DNA of 64,000 nt from Chryseobacterium gleum (GTDB lineage Bacteria > Bacteroidota > Bacteroidia > Flavobacteriales_D > Crocinitomicaceae), in assembly GCA_945888625.1 (NCBI GenBank), contig CAMDAH010000001.1:186001-250000 (forward strand), read 5' to 3'. The position numbers were made by a program, and so were the translations under genes. The notes under the pieces are model-generated. The model had not been told where the DNA came from. It saw nothing but the letters and a program-made list of their open reading frames with translations, and searched no databases. Numbering within the stretch: the first letter of the stretch is position 1; the number at the start of each line of letters is the position of its first letter. Shown in pieces: positions 28,011 through 36,319 of the stretch.

Positions 28011-28823
28011 ATGCCAACTAGTTTTTATCTCAATAAAACCGTTATAGTCACAGGCTCTTCGAGAGGCTTGGGTAAAGTGTTGGCCTATCAGGCATTACAA
28101 AGTGGGGGGAATGTTATTTTACATGGCCGCGGTACGGAAGATGCTTTAGACGATTATTTCAAAGATCAAATAGCCAAGGGTAAGGCCTTTTACGTTAGCG
28201 GTGCCATTGAGCAAATGGAAACGGCAGAACAGTTGGTTTCGACTGCTATAGAACGCTTTGGCTCCTTAGATGTATTGATTAACAACGCTGGAATTTCAAA
28301 TAAAGGGGCTTTTTTAGAAACGAGAATCAGCGTAGTAAATCAAGTTATTCAAACTAATTTAATGGCTGTTTTACAACTCACCCATCTCGCCCTCCCGCAT
28401 ATTGTTCAATCTAAAGGCAGTATTTTATTTGTTTCATCTTTAGCGGCCTTCGTTGGATTACCAGGCTATCTACCTTATTCAGTCTCAAAAATGGCGCTAA
28501 GAGCAGTAAGTGAAAGCCTTAATATTGAGTTAAAAAGACAAGGGGTTCACATAGGTATTGTTTATTTTGGTTTCGTAGAAAATGACGACGAGAAATACAC
28601 ATTAAACCAAACTGGCCACAAAGAAAAAGTTCCCCCTCGAAATAAACTCATCACCTTTACAAAAGAAGAGGCTGGATTTTGTATTGAAAAAGTATTAAGA
28701 AAACGCCAAAAAAGGAAGACCCCAGGGATAACAGGGAAGCTATTTTATTGCCTTTCTAACTATGCTAGTTTTCTATTTTTCAAAATGCTTTCTCGCCAAT
28801 ATGAAAAACAACAAGCCAATTGA
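28011..28823 (+). CDS. short-chain dehydrogenase/reductase
   Basis: Classical SDR of 270 residues using NAD(P)H. The cofactor motif TGSSRGLG opens the Rossmann fold (about 13-20), followed by NNAG, the catalytic Ser in SSLAAF, and the Y156-x3-K160 pair in YSVSK. The substrate cannot be told. The C-terminal 40 residues are basic then hydrophobic (LFYCLSNYASFLFFKML), which may anchor it to the membrane. It has its own promoter with the palindromic element. Confidence 0.88.
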   Translation: MPTSFYLNKTVIVTGSSRGLGKVLAYQALQSGGNVILHGRGTEDALDDYFKDQIAKGKAFYVSGAIEQMETAEQLVSTAIERFGSLDVLINNAGISNKGAFLETRISVVNQVIQTNLMAVLQLTHLALPHIVQSKGSILFVSSLAAFVGLPGYLPYSVSKMALRAVSESLNIELKRQGVHIGIVYFGFVENDDEKYTLNQTGHKEKVPPRNKLITFTKEEAGFCIEKVLRKRQKRKTPGITGKLFYCLSNYASFLFFKMLSRQYEKQQAN

Positions 28824-28894
28824 AGTATTTGTATAACTCTCACCGCTGTTTTTAGCAAACAAGTTTTTGTGCTTGCCACCATAAAAGAGTTTAG

Positions 28895-28986
28895 ATAGAA
28901 TTTAATAGCTAGTTGCGAAATTCGCAAATGATTTTTAATCACTTGGTTAATTCAGTTTTTAGGTAGCTTAGGAATGGTTACATTTG
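28895..28986 (+). promoter_or_regulatory. promoter region of the 29008 gene with perfect palindrome (copy B)
   Basis: TTGCGAAATTCGCAA (28913-28927) is a perfect 7-bp inverted repeat around a single base. TCAGTTTT (28952-28959), a 19-base spacer and TACATTTG (28979-28986) follow at exactly the same distances as in copy A. The -7 box lies 21 bases before the ATG. This looks like an operator plus promoter shared with the SDR gene. Confidence 0.7.
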
Positions 28987-29007
28987 TTATAATTTAAAAC
29001 AAAAACC

Positions 29008-29805
29008 ATGAAACTACTACTTACAATTTGCCTTACCCTATTTACCCTGTTTTGCGCCGTTGCGCAAGATGTAATGACCTTAAAAAACGGAACAAAAATG
29101 ACTGTTTTCGTTGCGGAAGTTAGCCAAACGGTTATCAAGTTCAAAAAGTCCAATGATGGGCCTATTTACTCTATGAATTTGTCAGATGTTCAAATGCTTA
29201 CTTACAGTAACGGAACAACAGAAACGTTTGGGGCAGCCCCAAAGATTCAAATTAAAAAAGAGGATAATATTGAAGACGAATTGTTAGCACCGTCTAAGCG
29301 TTACGGTGGCCCAAGGGTTGGAATGACTTATTTAGGAGAAGGTACGTCGAGAGAAAGAATAGCTGAAGCGTTTAATAGAGGGGACATCACGCCTTGGATT
29401 TCCCAGTTTGGTTGGCAGTTTGAAACACGTATTTTTACCTTAGACGATGGTTCATGTGGTTTAGTAGAATTCGTTCCTTTAATTGGAGGGCTTGAGCAAG
29501 GATTATTTTTACCGAGTGTTTCTACAATTCTTGGTTTTCGTACCCGTTCAGGTGTAGAGCTTGGGGTGGGACCTAACTTATCTCTTTCGGGGGTTGGTTT
29601 GGTTTTGGCTGCAGGGGCATCATTTAAATTGGGAAAAGTAACCTTCCCTATTAATTTTGTTTTCTCACCCAACATAACCAAAACGACAGCGCCATCGCAG
29701 GAATATGATCCTATTACCGGAGGTTCTATTACAATACCAGGGGTTGAGTCGAAGTCGGGTTTTCGCATGAGTTTAGTCATTGGTTTCAATTCTAGAAAAG
29801 GTTAA
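29008..29805 (+). CDS. secreted protein of unknown function
   Basis: A 265-residue exported protein: signal peptide about 1-19 (CAVA, then Gln). Residues about 20-78 form a small beta-rich module (LKNGTKMTVFVAEV...IKF...GPIYSMNLSDVQMLTYSNG) that also occurs twice in the next gene's product. The C-terminal 160 residues have alternating beta-strand patterns with Gly/Pro turns (GLVEFVPLIGGLEQGLFLP, SGVELGVGPNLSLSGVGL), consistent with a small outer-membrane beta-barrel. Twelve bases separate it from 29817, so they probably form an operon. Confidence 0.75.
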   Translation: MKLLLTICLTLFTLFCAVAQDVMTLKNGTKMTVFVAEVSQTVIKFKKSNDGPIYSMNLSDVQMLTYSNGTTETFGAAPKIQIKKEDNIEDELLAPSKRYGGPRVGMTYLGEGTSRERIAEAFNRGDITPWISQFGWQFETRIFTLDDGSCGLVEFVPLIGGLEQGLFLPSVSTILGFRTRSGVELGVGPNLSLSGVGLVLAAGASFKLGKVTFPINFVFSPNITKTTAPSQEYDPITGGSITIPGVESKSGFRMSLVIGFNSRKG

Positions 29806-29816
29806 TTCGCTTAATT

Positions 29817-30569
29817 ATGAAAATAATATTGATTTTATTTTTTTTAGGATATTCTTCTCTTATTTGTTTTTCACAAGACACACTAGTAAACAGTAAAGGT
29901 TTTATTTTTTCAGTAAAAATAACGGAAGTAGACAGTAATATCATTGCCTATGCTTCCCTCGATACAAGCATTAAAGATCAAATAATTGTTCCTCGCGATA
30001 ATATTATTTTTATTAAATATGAAAGCGGTAAAACAGAGCAATTATATTCGAGCGATACGCTCATTACAAAATCAGGATTAATCATTACTTGCAAAGTATT
30101 GGAGATTGATCAGTCAACGCTTACTTATTTTACTTTTCGGGATAAAATCTTAGGCTCTTCGGTTCTTTTGAAAAGTGATTTACTTCTTATCAAGTTACAC
30201 GATGGAACAAACGAAATTGCAAGCCAGCAGAGTGGAATGAGCGCTAGCAATTATGAAAATTTGGGAGCTAGTGACGCCAAGGTATTTTACAAAGTAAAGC
30301 CGGTAGTAATCGTTTCAGAAATTATAATGGGTGCAGGAACCATATTTGTTGCCCCTATCCTGGCCGGAACGTTGATTGCGTATATTAAACCGACGAAACT
30401 AGAAAACATCATGAATCCAAATAATGATTTGTTAATTTCAAATCCTGAATACAAAAAAGGATACCAAAAAACAGCTGCTAATAAGAAAGTTTTGGCTGCG
30501 ACTGTATCCTATTTTGGTGGAATTGTTGGTTTCATTGGAACATTAGTAATAGCTTTTCAGTTTTGGTAA
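29817..30569 (+). CDS. exported protein with two repeated modules and C-terminal membrane helices
   Basis: A 250-residue protein with a signal peptide (1-19, then Gln). Residues about 20-80 and 80-140 are tandem copies of the same beta-rich module seen in the 29008 product (DTLVNSKGFIFSVKITEVD and DTLITKSGLIITCKVLEID begin the copies). Two hydrophobic helices follow at about 163-188 and 225-248, so the modules would be held at a membrane. No known function. Confidence 0.75.
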   Translation: MKIILILFFLGYSSLICFSQDTLVNSKGFIFSVKITEVDSNIIAYASLDTSIKDQIIVPRDNIIFIKYESGKTEQLYSSDTLITKSGLIITCKVLEIDQSTLTYFTFRDKILGSSVLLKSDLLLIKLHDGTNEIASQQSGMSASNYENLGASDAKVFYKVKPVVIVSEIIMGAGTIFVAPILAGTLIAYIKPTKLENIMNPNNDLLISNPEYKKGYQKTAANKKVLAATVSYFGGIVGFIGTLVIAFQFW

Positions 30570-30650
30570 TTAGGAAGTTAAATCTCTAATTCAAGTAAAC
30601 ACCACCGCTTTTTCTTTTTTATTGGCCACTTTTTTGTCAGTTAGATTCGC

Positions 30651-30658
30651 TAATTTTG
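30651..30658 (+). promoter_or_regulatory. putative -7 box of ferritin
   Basis: TAATTTTG fits TAnnTTTG and lies 16 bases before the ferritin ATG. The -33 TTTG candidate at 30633-30636 is too close (14 bases), so only the -7 box is supported. Confidence 0.4.
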
Positions 30659-30674
30659 TAAAAAAAACAGTCAT

Positions 30675-31196
30675 ATGAATCCTCGCGTAGAAAAAGCCCT
30701 TAACGATCAAATACAAAAAGAAGCATCTTCTTCACAATATTATCTTGCTATGGCCTCTTGGTCTGAAGCAAACGGCCTTAACGGAACGGCAAAGTTCATG
30801 TACGCCCACTCAGATGAGGAACGATTTCACATGCTTAAATTAATAAAGTTTGTTAATGAACGCGGTGGACGAGCCGAAATAGCAGCAGTGACTATTCCCC
30901 CCAAAGAATTTAATGACTTAAAAAATGTTTTTGAATCGCTGCTTAGTCACGAAATACGTGTTACCGAAAGCATCAACGAACTGGTGGATGTTTGTCTTCA
31001 AGAAAAAGATTATACTACCCATAATTTTGTGCAATGGTACGTTTCAGAACAACTAGAGGAAGAGGCATTGGCGCGTACCATGCTTGATAAATTACGCTTG
31101 ATTGGAAATGATCAAGGTGGAATGTATTTATTCGATAGGGATTTAGAAGGCGCTTCAAAAGAGAAGCCGTCGTCCTCTCAGCCAATGGGAAGCTAA
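30675..31196 (+). CDS. bacterial non-haem ferritin
   Basis: Iron-storage four-helix protein of 173 residues; 24 copies would form a cage that oxidises and stores iron. The ferroxidase-site residues are visible: Glu near 16 (QKEASSSQYYLAM), the DEERFHM motif with Glu and His, and later Glu and Gln residues (EQLEEEALA). The stop codon is directly followed by the start of the cyclase gene with no spacing, so the two are almost certainly co-transcribed. Confidence 0.93.
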   Translation: MNPRVEKALNDQIQKEASSSQYYLAMASWSEANGLNGTAKFMYAHSDEERFHMLKLIKFVNERGGRAEIAAVTIPPKEFNDLKNVFESLLSHEIRVTESINELVDVCLQEKDYTTHNFVQWYVSEQLEEEALARTMLDKLRLIGNDQGGMYLFDRDLEGASKEKPSSSQPMGS

Positions 31197-34100
31197 ATGT
31201 TGAAAAGGGTAAAATTCTCACTCTGTTTTCTGTGTCTTTTATCGTTTAATTTAACAGCTCAGTCTGATTTAAGATTTATCAATTATACCATTAATAATGG
31301 GTTGTCACAAAGTGCCGTGACTACTATCGTGGAGGACAATTACCACGGTATTTGGGTGGGAACCCAAGAAGGATTAAATCATTTCGATGGAAGGGAATTC
31401 CGTGTTTACAGTCGTGAAAATACACCCGGTATCTACAGCGCATACATTACTTCTTCTGCAAAGACCGTTAATGGTGATTTATGGTTTGGTACAACCAATG
31501 GCCTACTGCATTTTGATTCCAGATTAGATAAGTTCTCTACAACTTTTCAAAGCAACAAAAAGTTGCTGGCAGTGGAAAGTTTGGTGTATGATGGTAACAA
31601 CTTCCTGTGGGTGAGAACCCAAAGCAAACAGCTATTATGTTTTAATATCGCGACAAATAAGTTTGTTGAGGTGCCCACTTTTATTCCCGACAAAGAGGTG
31701 TTTTTTTTGGCTAATGCATCTGCTGGAAAACTGCTAATGGCAACCAATAAAGACGTTTTTTTAATCGATGTTGATCAGCGCACAAAAATTAAGCTTAAGA
31801 TTCCTATTCAAAATAACCAACCCTTACTATTGCTATCCTCTTACACGCAGGATAATAAAAATGTGATTTTTTCCTCCTCTCAAGGTTTATTTTCTATTTC
31901 ATTAAAAACAAAAGCCATAACAAAAGTATTTAACGCTCTAAGTTTGCGCGTTTGTAGTGCAATTGTTGGAATTCAAAACGTTAATAATTCCTGGGTTTTT
32001 GCCACAAGTGGTTTCGGATTAGTGCAAGTAAAGCAGGACGGCCAGATAATTCGTTGTAACGACGATGTTTTTAAGAAAAATGCGCTGTTAAATAATAACG
32101 CTTCGTGTTTATTAATTGATAGATCCGGAGTTGGATGGGTGGGCACAGAAAGAGGCCTATCTAGTTTTAATCCAAACGACCGAGGTTTTTTTGCCATAAG
32201 TCCTGGCGCCAACTTAAATACGGGGCTGCCAAGTCAAAATGTTTGGAGTATCGGGGAAAGTAAGAATGGGGACCGTATTTACTTAGGTACAGACTCCGGA
32301 ATTTCAATATACAATCCTAAGAACGGATTGGTAGAACACGTTTACAAACAGGGTCAAGTTGTGAATGACGGAAGTGCGTCTGTTCTCTGTATAGCTACGT
32401 TACCCGATGAGACGTTATTACTTGGTTGCTATGATGGCTTTTACCGTTTAAACCCAAAGGTCAAAGGGGCGAAATTTCAGAAAATTAACCTTAAAGTAAA
32501 CCCACAAGATAATTTACATCAACGAGTATACTCCATCTTATCTTATGGCAAAAACGATTATTTTTTAGCTACCAATTCAGGCGTTGTTTTGTGGAATGAA
32601 AATACCGGAAAAACACGCCGTTTCATACATGATTTCGAAAATCCTTTCGCAACAATAAAAGAGGGTATATGTCGAACCATTTTTAGGAATCAACAAGGAG
32701 TCATCTATTTTGCGACTAGTAGCGGAGGGCTCAGTGTTTTTGACCCGAATTTAATGGTAATCAAACCCTATCCTTTAAACTATAAAATTGCTGAATTTTC
32801 AAGAGACATTATTACAAGTATTTGCCAAACAGGACCAGAGGAGTATTTTATGGGAACCTTAGGATCTGGCGTATTGAAATTTAATACCTCGACCTTAAAA
32901 GGCGAATTAATCGATAAACGAAAAGGATTGCCAAATAATGTGGTCTATGGTATCATTAAGGATAATCGTTCTAATTTATGGATGAGTACTAATCGTGGCA
33001 TTGCTAAGTACAATCGCTTGTCTGGTAAAATTAAAAGGTACGACGAGTTAAATGGGTTGATTTGTAACGAATTTAATTCAAATGCGCATTTTATGTCCCT
33101 TAGGGGCATAATTTTTTTTGGTGGAATTAACGGATGCAACTATTTTATTCCTGAGAATATAATTAGTTCTAAACAACTTTCTAATGTAATTATTACCGGA
33201 CTTTCAATTGATTCGAATAAGCAAAATCCCAAAGCAAGAAAAATTAATGCCTATTACTTAGCTAAGCTAAAAGAAGGGATTGTTTCGTTGGATTACAGAC
33301 AGCGAAGTCTAACGGTATTTTTCCAACCTTCCAATTTGTATGCCCCAGAATTAATCATCTATAAATACATTTTGGATGGCGAACAAACTGACACAAAAAC
33401 GTTTTCACTTTCCAACTCGATAAATTTTAATTCCCTATCGTTTGGTAAATATACCCTGCGTATTTATGCAAAAATAGGTGACGGATCCTGGAGTAAGGTA
33501 CCTGCAAAACTTGTATTTGTAATCGAACCTCCTTATTGGGCCACATTTATATTTTGGTTCTTAATGTGTTTTCTTGTATTTGTGTCGGTTTCGTTGATTA
33601 TTCGAAACAGAATAAACCAAACTCGACGCGATCAGGTAAAGTTAGAAATGAAAATTGCGGAAAGAACAAGGGAAATTCGCAATCAAAAGTCCCAAATAGA
33701 AGAACAGAATTCGCGAATAAAGGAGGAAAAAGATAAAGTTATAGAACAACAACAGTTAATTTTTAAAGAAAAAGAGATTGCCGAGAAATGGTTAAAAAAT
33801 GCCTTGCCCGCTCAAGTCATTAAAGAACTCAACATGAACGGAAAAGTACAGGCAAAAGCGTATGAGTTTGTTTCTGTTATGTTCACCGACGTGGTGGGTT
33901 TTACGAAAATCTCAGAGTCGATGTCGCCAAGCCGACTAGTCGCCAAGCTCGATGTGATCTTTCGGAAATTTGATGACATTGCTGCAGCCAATAATCTCGA
34001 AAAAATAAAAACAATTGGCGATGCCTACATGGTGGCAGGGGGCATTCCGGATAAAAACTCTACCCATCCCCTCGACACGTGCATTGCTGCGCTTCAAATG

Positions 34101-35087
34101 CAAGATTATATGAATCGGTTAAAATTTGAGGCAATTGCAAATGGAAAGGATTATTGGCAAATAAGAATCGGAATTAATTCTGGACCGGTAACCACGGGTG
34201 TTATTGGCAAATTGAAAATTGCCTATGATGTATGGGGACCAACTGTTAATCAGGCGCAGCGAATGGAAATGTTAAGCGCACCAGAAAAGGTAACCGTCTC
34301 AGCATCGACATTTAATTTTATCGAGCCTTATTTTGAGTGCGAATACATGGGCAAGGCCCTGACTAAAACGAAGACAATGGTCAATATGTATGCTGTATTG
34401 GCTATTAAGGCAGAATTGTCCTTGGAAGGTAAAGGTCTTGAGCCAAACGATCGCTTCTACCAAATTGTACAACTCCATTTATTCAGTCACATTAAATATT
34501 ACAAGGTAGAACATGAACTAATAAAAAAATTAACGCAAGGCCTGAATCCTGATTTGCTTTACCATTCCGTAGAACACACAAAAGATGTGGTAAAATCGGT
34601 TGAACGGATTGCTTTTCAAGAAGGAATCACAGATGAGAATTTATTTTTGCTAAAAACAGCGGCGTTGTTTCACGACGCTGGTTTTTTGAAGCAATATGAA
34701 AAGAACGAGGAAATTGGTGCTAAAATGGCCGCAGAGATGCTACCAAAATATGGATACAGTCCACAACACATCAAAAGTATAGTGGAATTAATACATGTTA
34801 CTGAAATCCCACACAAGCCCTTGAATCATATTCAGGAAATTATTTGTGATGCAGATTTAGATTACTTAGGAAGGGCCGATTTTGATAGGATTTCTGATAA
34901 TTTAAAGGCCGAACTAAAAACGATGAAAAAAATCAATAGTGACCGAATCTGGGATGAAATGCAAGTTATATTCTTTAATAAACATAGGTATTTCACAAAG
35001 TCCGCCATCGATAATCGAGAGAAAAAGAAACAAGCAAATCTGGCTACTATTTTAACTAGATTGGAAGAAAATAATTACGACAATTGA
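31197..35087 (+). CDS. transmembrane sensor: beta-propeller, Y_Y_Y domain, class III adenylyl cyclase and HD domain
   Basis: A 1296-residue protein. A signal peptide (1-21, then Gln) leads to two-component-regulator-type propeller repeats (about 40-690) and a Y_Y_Y-like Ig domain (about 700-775), all predicted periplasmic. One transmembrane helix (about 782-804) and a coiled coil (about 805-870) follow. The class III cyclase (about 885-1050) has both metal Asp (D898, D942), the adenine-specifying K938 and D1011, and the transition-state N1018/R1022. The C-terminus (about 1085-1290) has an HD pattern: H1123/H1127, H1159-D1160, H1200, D1218. It could therefore make cAMP and also hydrolyse a phosphoester, possibly cAMP itself. 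Starts immediately after ferritin. Confidence 0.9.
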   Translation: MLKRVKFSLCFLCLLSFNLTAQSDLRFINYTINNGLSQSAVTTIVEDNYHGIWVGTQEGLNHFDGREFRVYSRENTPGIYSAYITSSAKTVNGDLWFGTTNGLLHFDSRLDKFSTTFQSNKKLLAVESLVYDGNNFLWVRTQSKQLLCFNIATNKFVEVPTFIPDKEVFFLANASAGKLLMATNKDVFLIDVDQRTKIKLKIPIQNNQPLLLLSSYTQDNKNVIFSSSQGLFSISLKTKAITKVFNALSLRVCSAIVGIQNVNNSWVFATSGFGLVQVKQDGQIIRCNDDVFKKNALLNNNASCLLIDRSGVGWVGTERGLSSFNPNDRGFFAISPGANLNTGLPSQNVWSIGESKNGDRIYLGTDSGISIYNPKNGLVEHVYKQGQVVNDGSASVLCIATLPDETLLLGCYDGFYRLNPKVKGAKFQKINLKVNPQDNLHQRVYSILSYGKNDYFLATNSGVVLWNENTGKTRRFIHDFENPFATIKEGICRTIFRNQQGVIYFATSSGGLSVFDPNLMVIKPYPLNYKIAEFSRDIITSICQTGPEEYFMGTLGSGVLKFNTSTLKGELIDKRKGLPNNVVYGIIKDNRSNLWMSTNRGIAKYNRLSGKIKRYDELNGLICNEFNSNAHFMSLRGIIFFGGINGCNYFIPENIISSKQLSNVIITGLSIDSNKQNPKARKINAYYLAKLKEGIVSLDYRQRSLTVFFQPSNLYAPELIIYKYILDGEQTDTKTFSLSNSINFNSLSFGKYTLRIYAKIGDGSWSKVPAKLVFVIEPPYWATFIFWFLMCFLVFVSVSLIIRNRINQTRRDQVKLEMKIAERTREIRNQKSQIEEQNSRIKEEKDKVIEQQQLIFKEKEIAEKWLKNALPAQVIKELNMNGKVQAKAYEFVSVMFTDVVGFTKISESMSPSRLVAKLDVIFRKFDDIAAANNLEKIKTIGDAYMVAGGIPDKNSTHPLDTCIAALQMQDYMNRLKFEAIANGKDYWQIRIGINSGPVTTGVIGKLKIAYDVWGPTVNQAQRMEMLSAPEKVTVSASTFNFIEPYFECEYMGKALTKTKTMVNMYAVLAIKAELSLEGKGLEPNDRFYQIVQLHLFSHIKYYKVEHELIKKLTQGLNPDLLYHSVEHTKDVVKSVERIAFQEGITDENLFLLKTAALFHDAGFLKQYEKNEEIGAKMAAEMLPKYGYSPQHIKSIVELIHVTEIPHKPLNHIQEIICDADLDYLGRADFDRISDNLKAELKTMKKINSDRIWDEMQVIFFNKHRYFTKSAIDNREKKKQANLATILTRLEENNYDN

Positions 35088-35088
35088 A

Positions 35089-35808
35089 TCAAAGCGTTTT
35101 TGAATTCCTCTGCTGTTCTGTGTTTTTCTTTATTTTTTTTTTCTTCACGGTGTAGGTGTAGCTCAAGCTTATTACATGTCTATTAATAGGCCCCGGCAGA
35201 TTAATTTTTTGATCGTATTGGTAACCAAATTCAAAAGCGTGTGGCCCAGAAAAATCCAGGTTTGTTCCAACAAAATACCGTATTTTATTAAAGCGTCGAC
35301 CTAACGCTGAGTAGGCGGGGTCATAAAAAAATTCAAAATTTAACACGGGGGAGAAAACACAATTATTGATGTCATATGAAAATTGAGGCTTGATGCGATA
35401 CGCTACATCAAAGTCCGAATCATAATCAGCATTCATACGATCAAATCCATATTGATAACGTAGTCGAAGTCCTGCAATAAAACGTTTTTTTTCGTAATTA
35501 AATTGGGCGTTAAAATTAATGCGACCACTACCATAATAATTACCACTCAATGACTTATCAATAATGTAACGAAAGTCTACTGATGGTTTAAACCAGTTGG
35601 CCACTTTATACTTTACATTTACCTGAGGAAAAATGGTTTCAAAACCATTTTCGCCAATTCGATTGGTCCAATCTCCTCCTAATGAAAAGCGCTTGCTAAT
35701 GACTAATTTAATTCCCTTTTGTGTCCACAATTGGAAGGTGCTCCCTTGTCCAAACACACAAGAATTAAAAAACAGCAAGGTTAAAATGAAGAGAAAAAAT
35801 CGTCGCAA
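35089..35808 (-). CDS. DUF2490 family outer-membrane protein
   Basis: A 239-residue exported protein: signal peptide 1-20 (VFG, then Gln) and about ten amphipathic beta strands ending in aromatics, matching DUF2490 (small outer-membrane barrels). The start is a TTG directly beside the stop of the upstream lipoprotein gene, so the two are translationally coupled. One base separates its stop from the cyclase gene stop on the other strand. Confidence 0.82.
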   Translation of the reverse strand: MRRFFLFILTLLFFNSCVFGQGSTFQLWTQKGIKLVISKRFSLGGDWTNRIGENGFETIFPQVNVKYKVANWFKPSVDFRYIIDKSLSGNYYGSGRINFNAQFNYEKKRFIAGLRLRYQYGFDRMNADYDSDFDVAYRIKPQFSYDINNCVFSPVLNFEFFYDPAYSALGRRFNKIRYFVGTNLDFSGPHAFEFGYQYDQKINLPGPINRHVISLSYTYTVKKKKIKKNTEQQRNSKTL

Positions 35809-36216
35809 TTATATTTTTTTCTTTAGATTAATAGTTCCAAGGTCAATCACAGCATCTTTTTCAGTTATTTCAACGGTCATTAATTTAGGTGATTGTAATC
35901 CGGCACATGGAAAACAGTTTTCATAGAAAAATACCGTGTAGGTACCTGGACGTAAATAATTAAATTCAAAACTACCGTCATAGCTTGTTTTAATATCATC
36001 GTCAAAATAGGTGTCGTCAGTGCCATAAACAATGTATACATCCTCATCATTGAGAATACCGCTACCATTTGCCATAAGTAATTGATCATCGTAATAAAAG
36101 CTTCCCGTTAGTTTCCCTTTAATTTTTGCTCTACCTCCTAAGCCAGCTGATTTAACACAACCTGCACAAATTAGTATGATTAATAATCCTCCAAAAAATT
36201 TCGTTAACAATTTCAT
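35809..36216 (-). CDS. small lipoprotein
   Basis: A 135-residue lipoprotein with signal peptide ending at Cys20 (ICAGC). The mature part has a beta-sandwich look (IKGKLTGSFYYDD, DGSFEFNYLRPGTYTVFFYE), similar to carboxypeptidase-regulatory/Ig-like modules. A longer frame from 36243 exists, but its first codons overlap the predicted -7 box, so the ATG at 36216 is chosen. Paired with the DUF2490 barrel, it may be part of an outer-membrane complex. Confidence 0.8.
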   Translation of the reverse strand: MKLLTKFFGGLLIILICAGCVKSAGLGGRAKIKGKLTGSFYYDDQLLMANGSGILNDEDVYIVYGTDDTYFDDDIKTSYDGSFEFNYLRPGTYTVFFYENCFPCAGLQSPKLMTVEITEKDAVIDLGTINLKKKI

Positions 36217-36236
36217 AATGTTTATATTTACACTGG

Positions 36237-36244
36237 CAAACATA
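36237..36244 (-). promoter_or_regulatory. -7 box of the lipoprotein/DUF2490 operon
   Basis: On the minus strand TATGTTTG fits TAnnTTTG, 20 bases before the lipoprotein ATG at 36216. It overlaps the alternative upstream ATG and so argues for the shorter gene. Confidence 0.45.
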
Positions 36245-36319
36245 CAACTTTAAAATGTTTATTTTTTTTCAAAAAGGTTAAAATTTATTTATTGGTATTT
36301 TACTTTTAATTTTATACAC

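Noticed and set aside
28823-28894. Remnant of a duplicated HTH gene 3' end before the 29008 gene
   Set aside because: Only the 34 bases around the stop codon resemble the HTH gene; upstream bases do not, so a regulatory repeat is more likely than a pseudogene.
29328-29789. Minus-strand 153-residue frame opposite the 29008 gene
   Set aside because: The plus-strand gene has a signal peptide, promoter and related neighbour; the antisense frame has none of these.
30589-30650. Terminator after the 29817 gene
   Set aside because: T-rich stretches are present but no stable stem precedes them.
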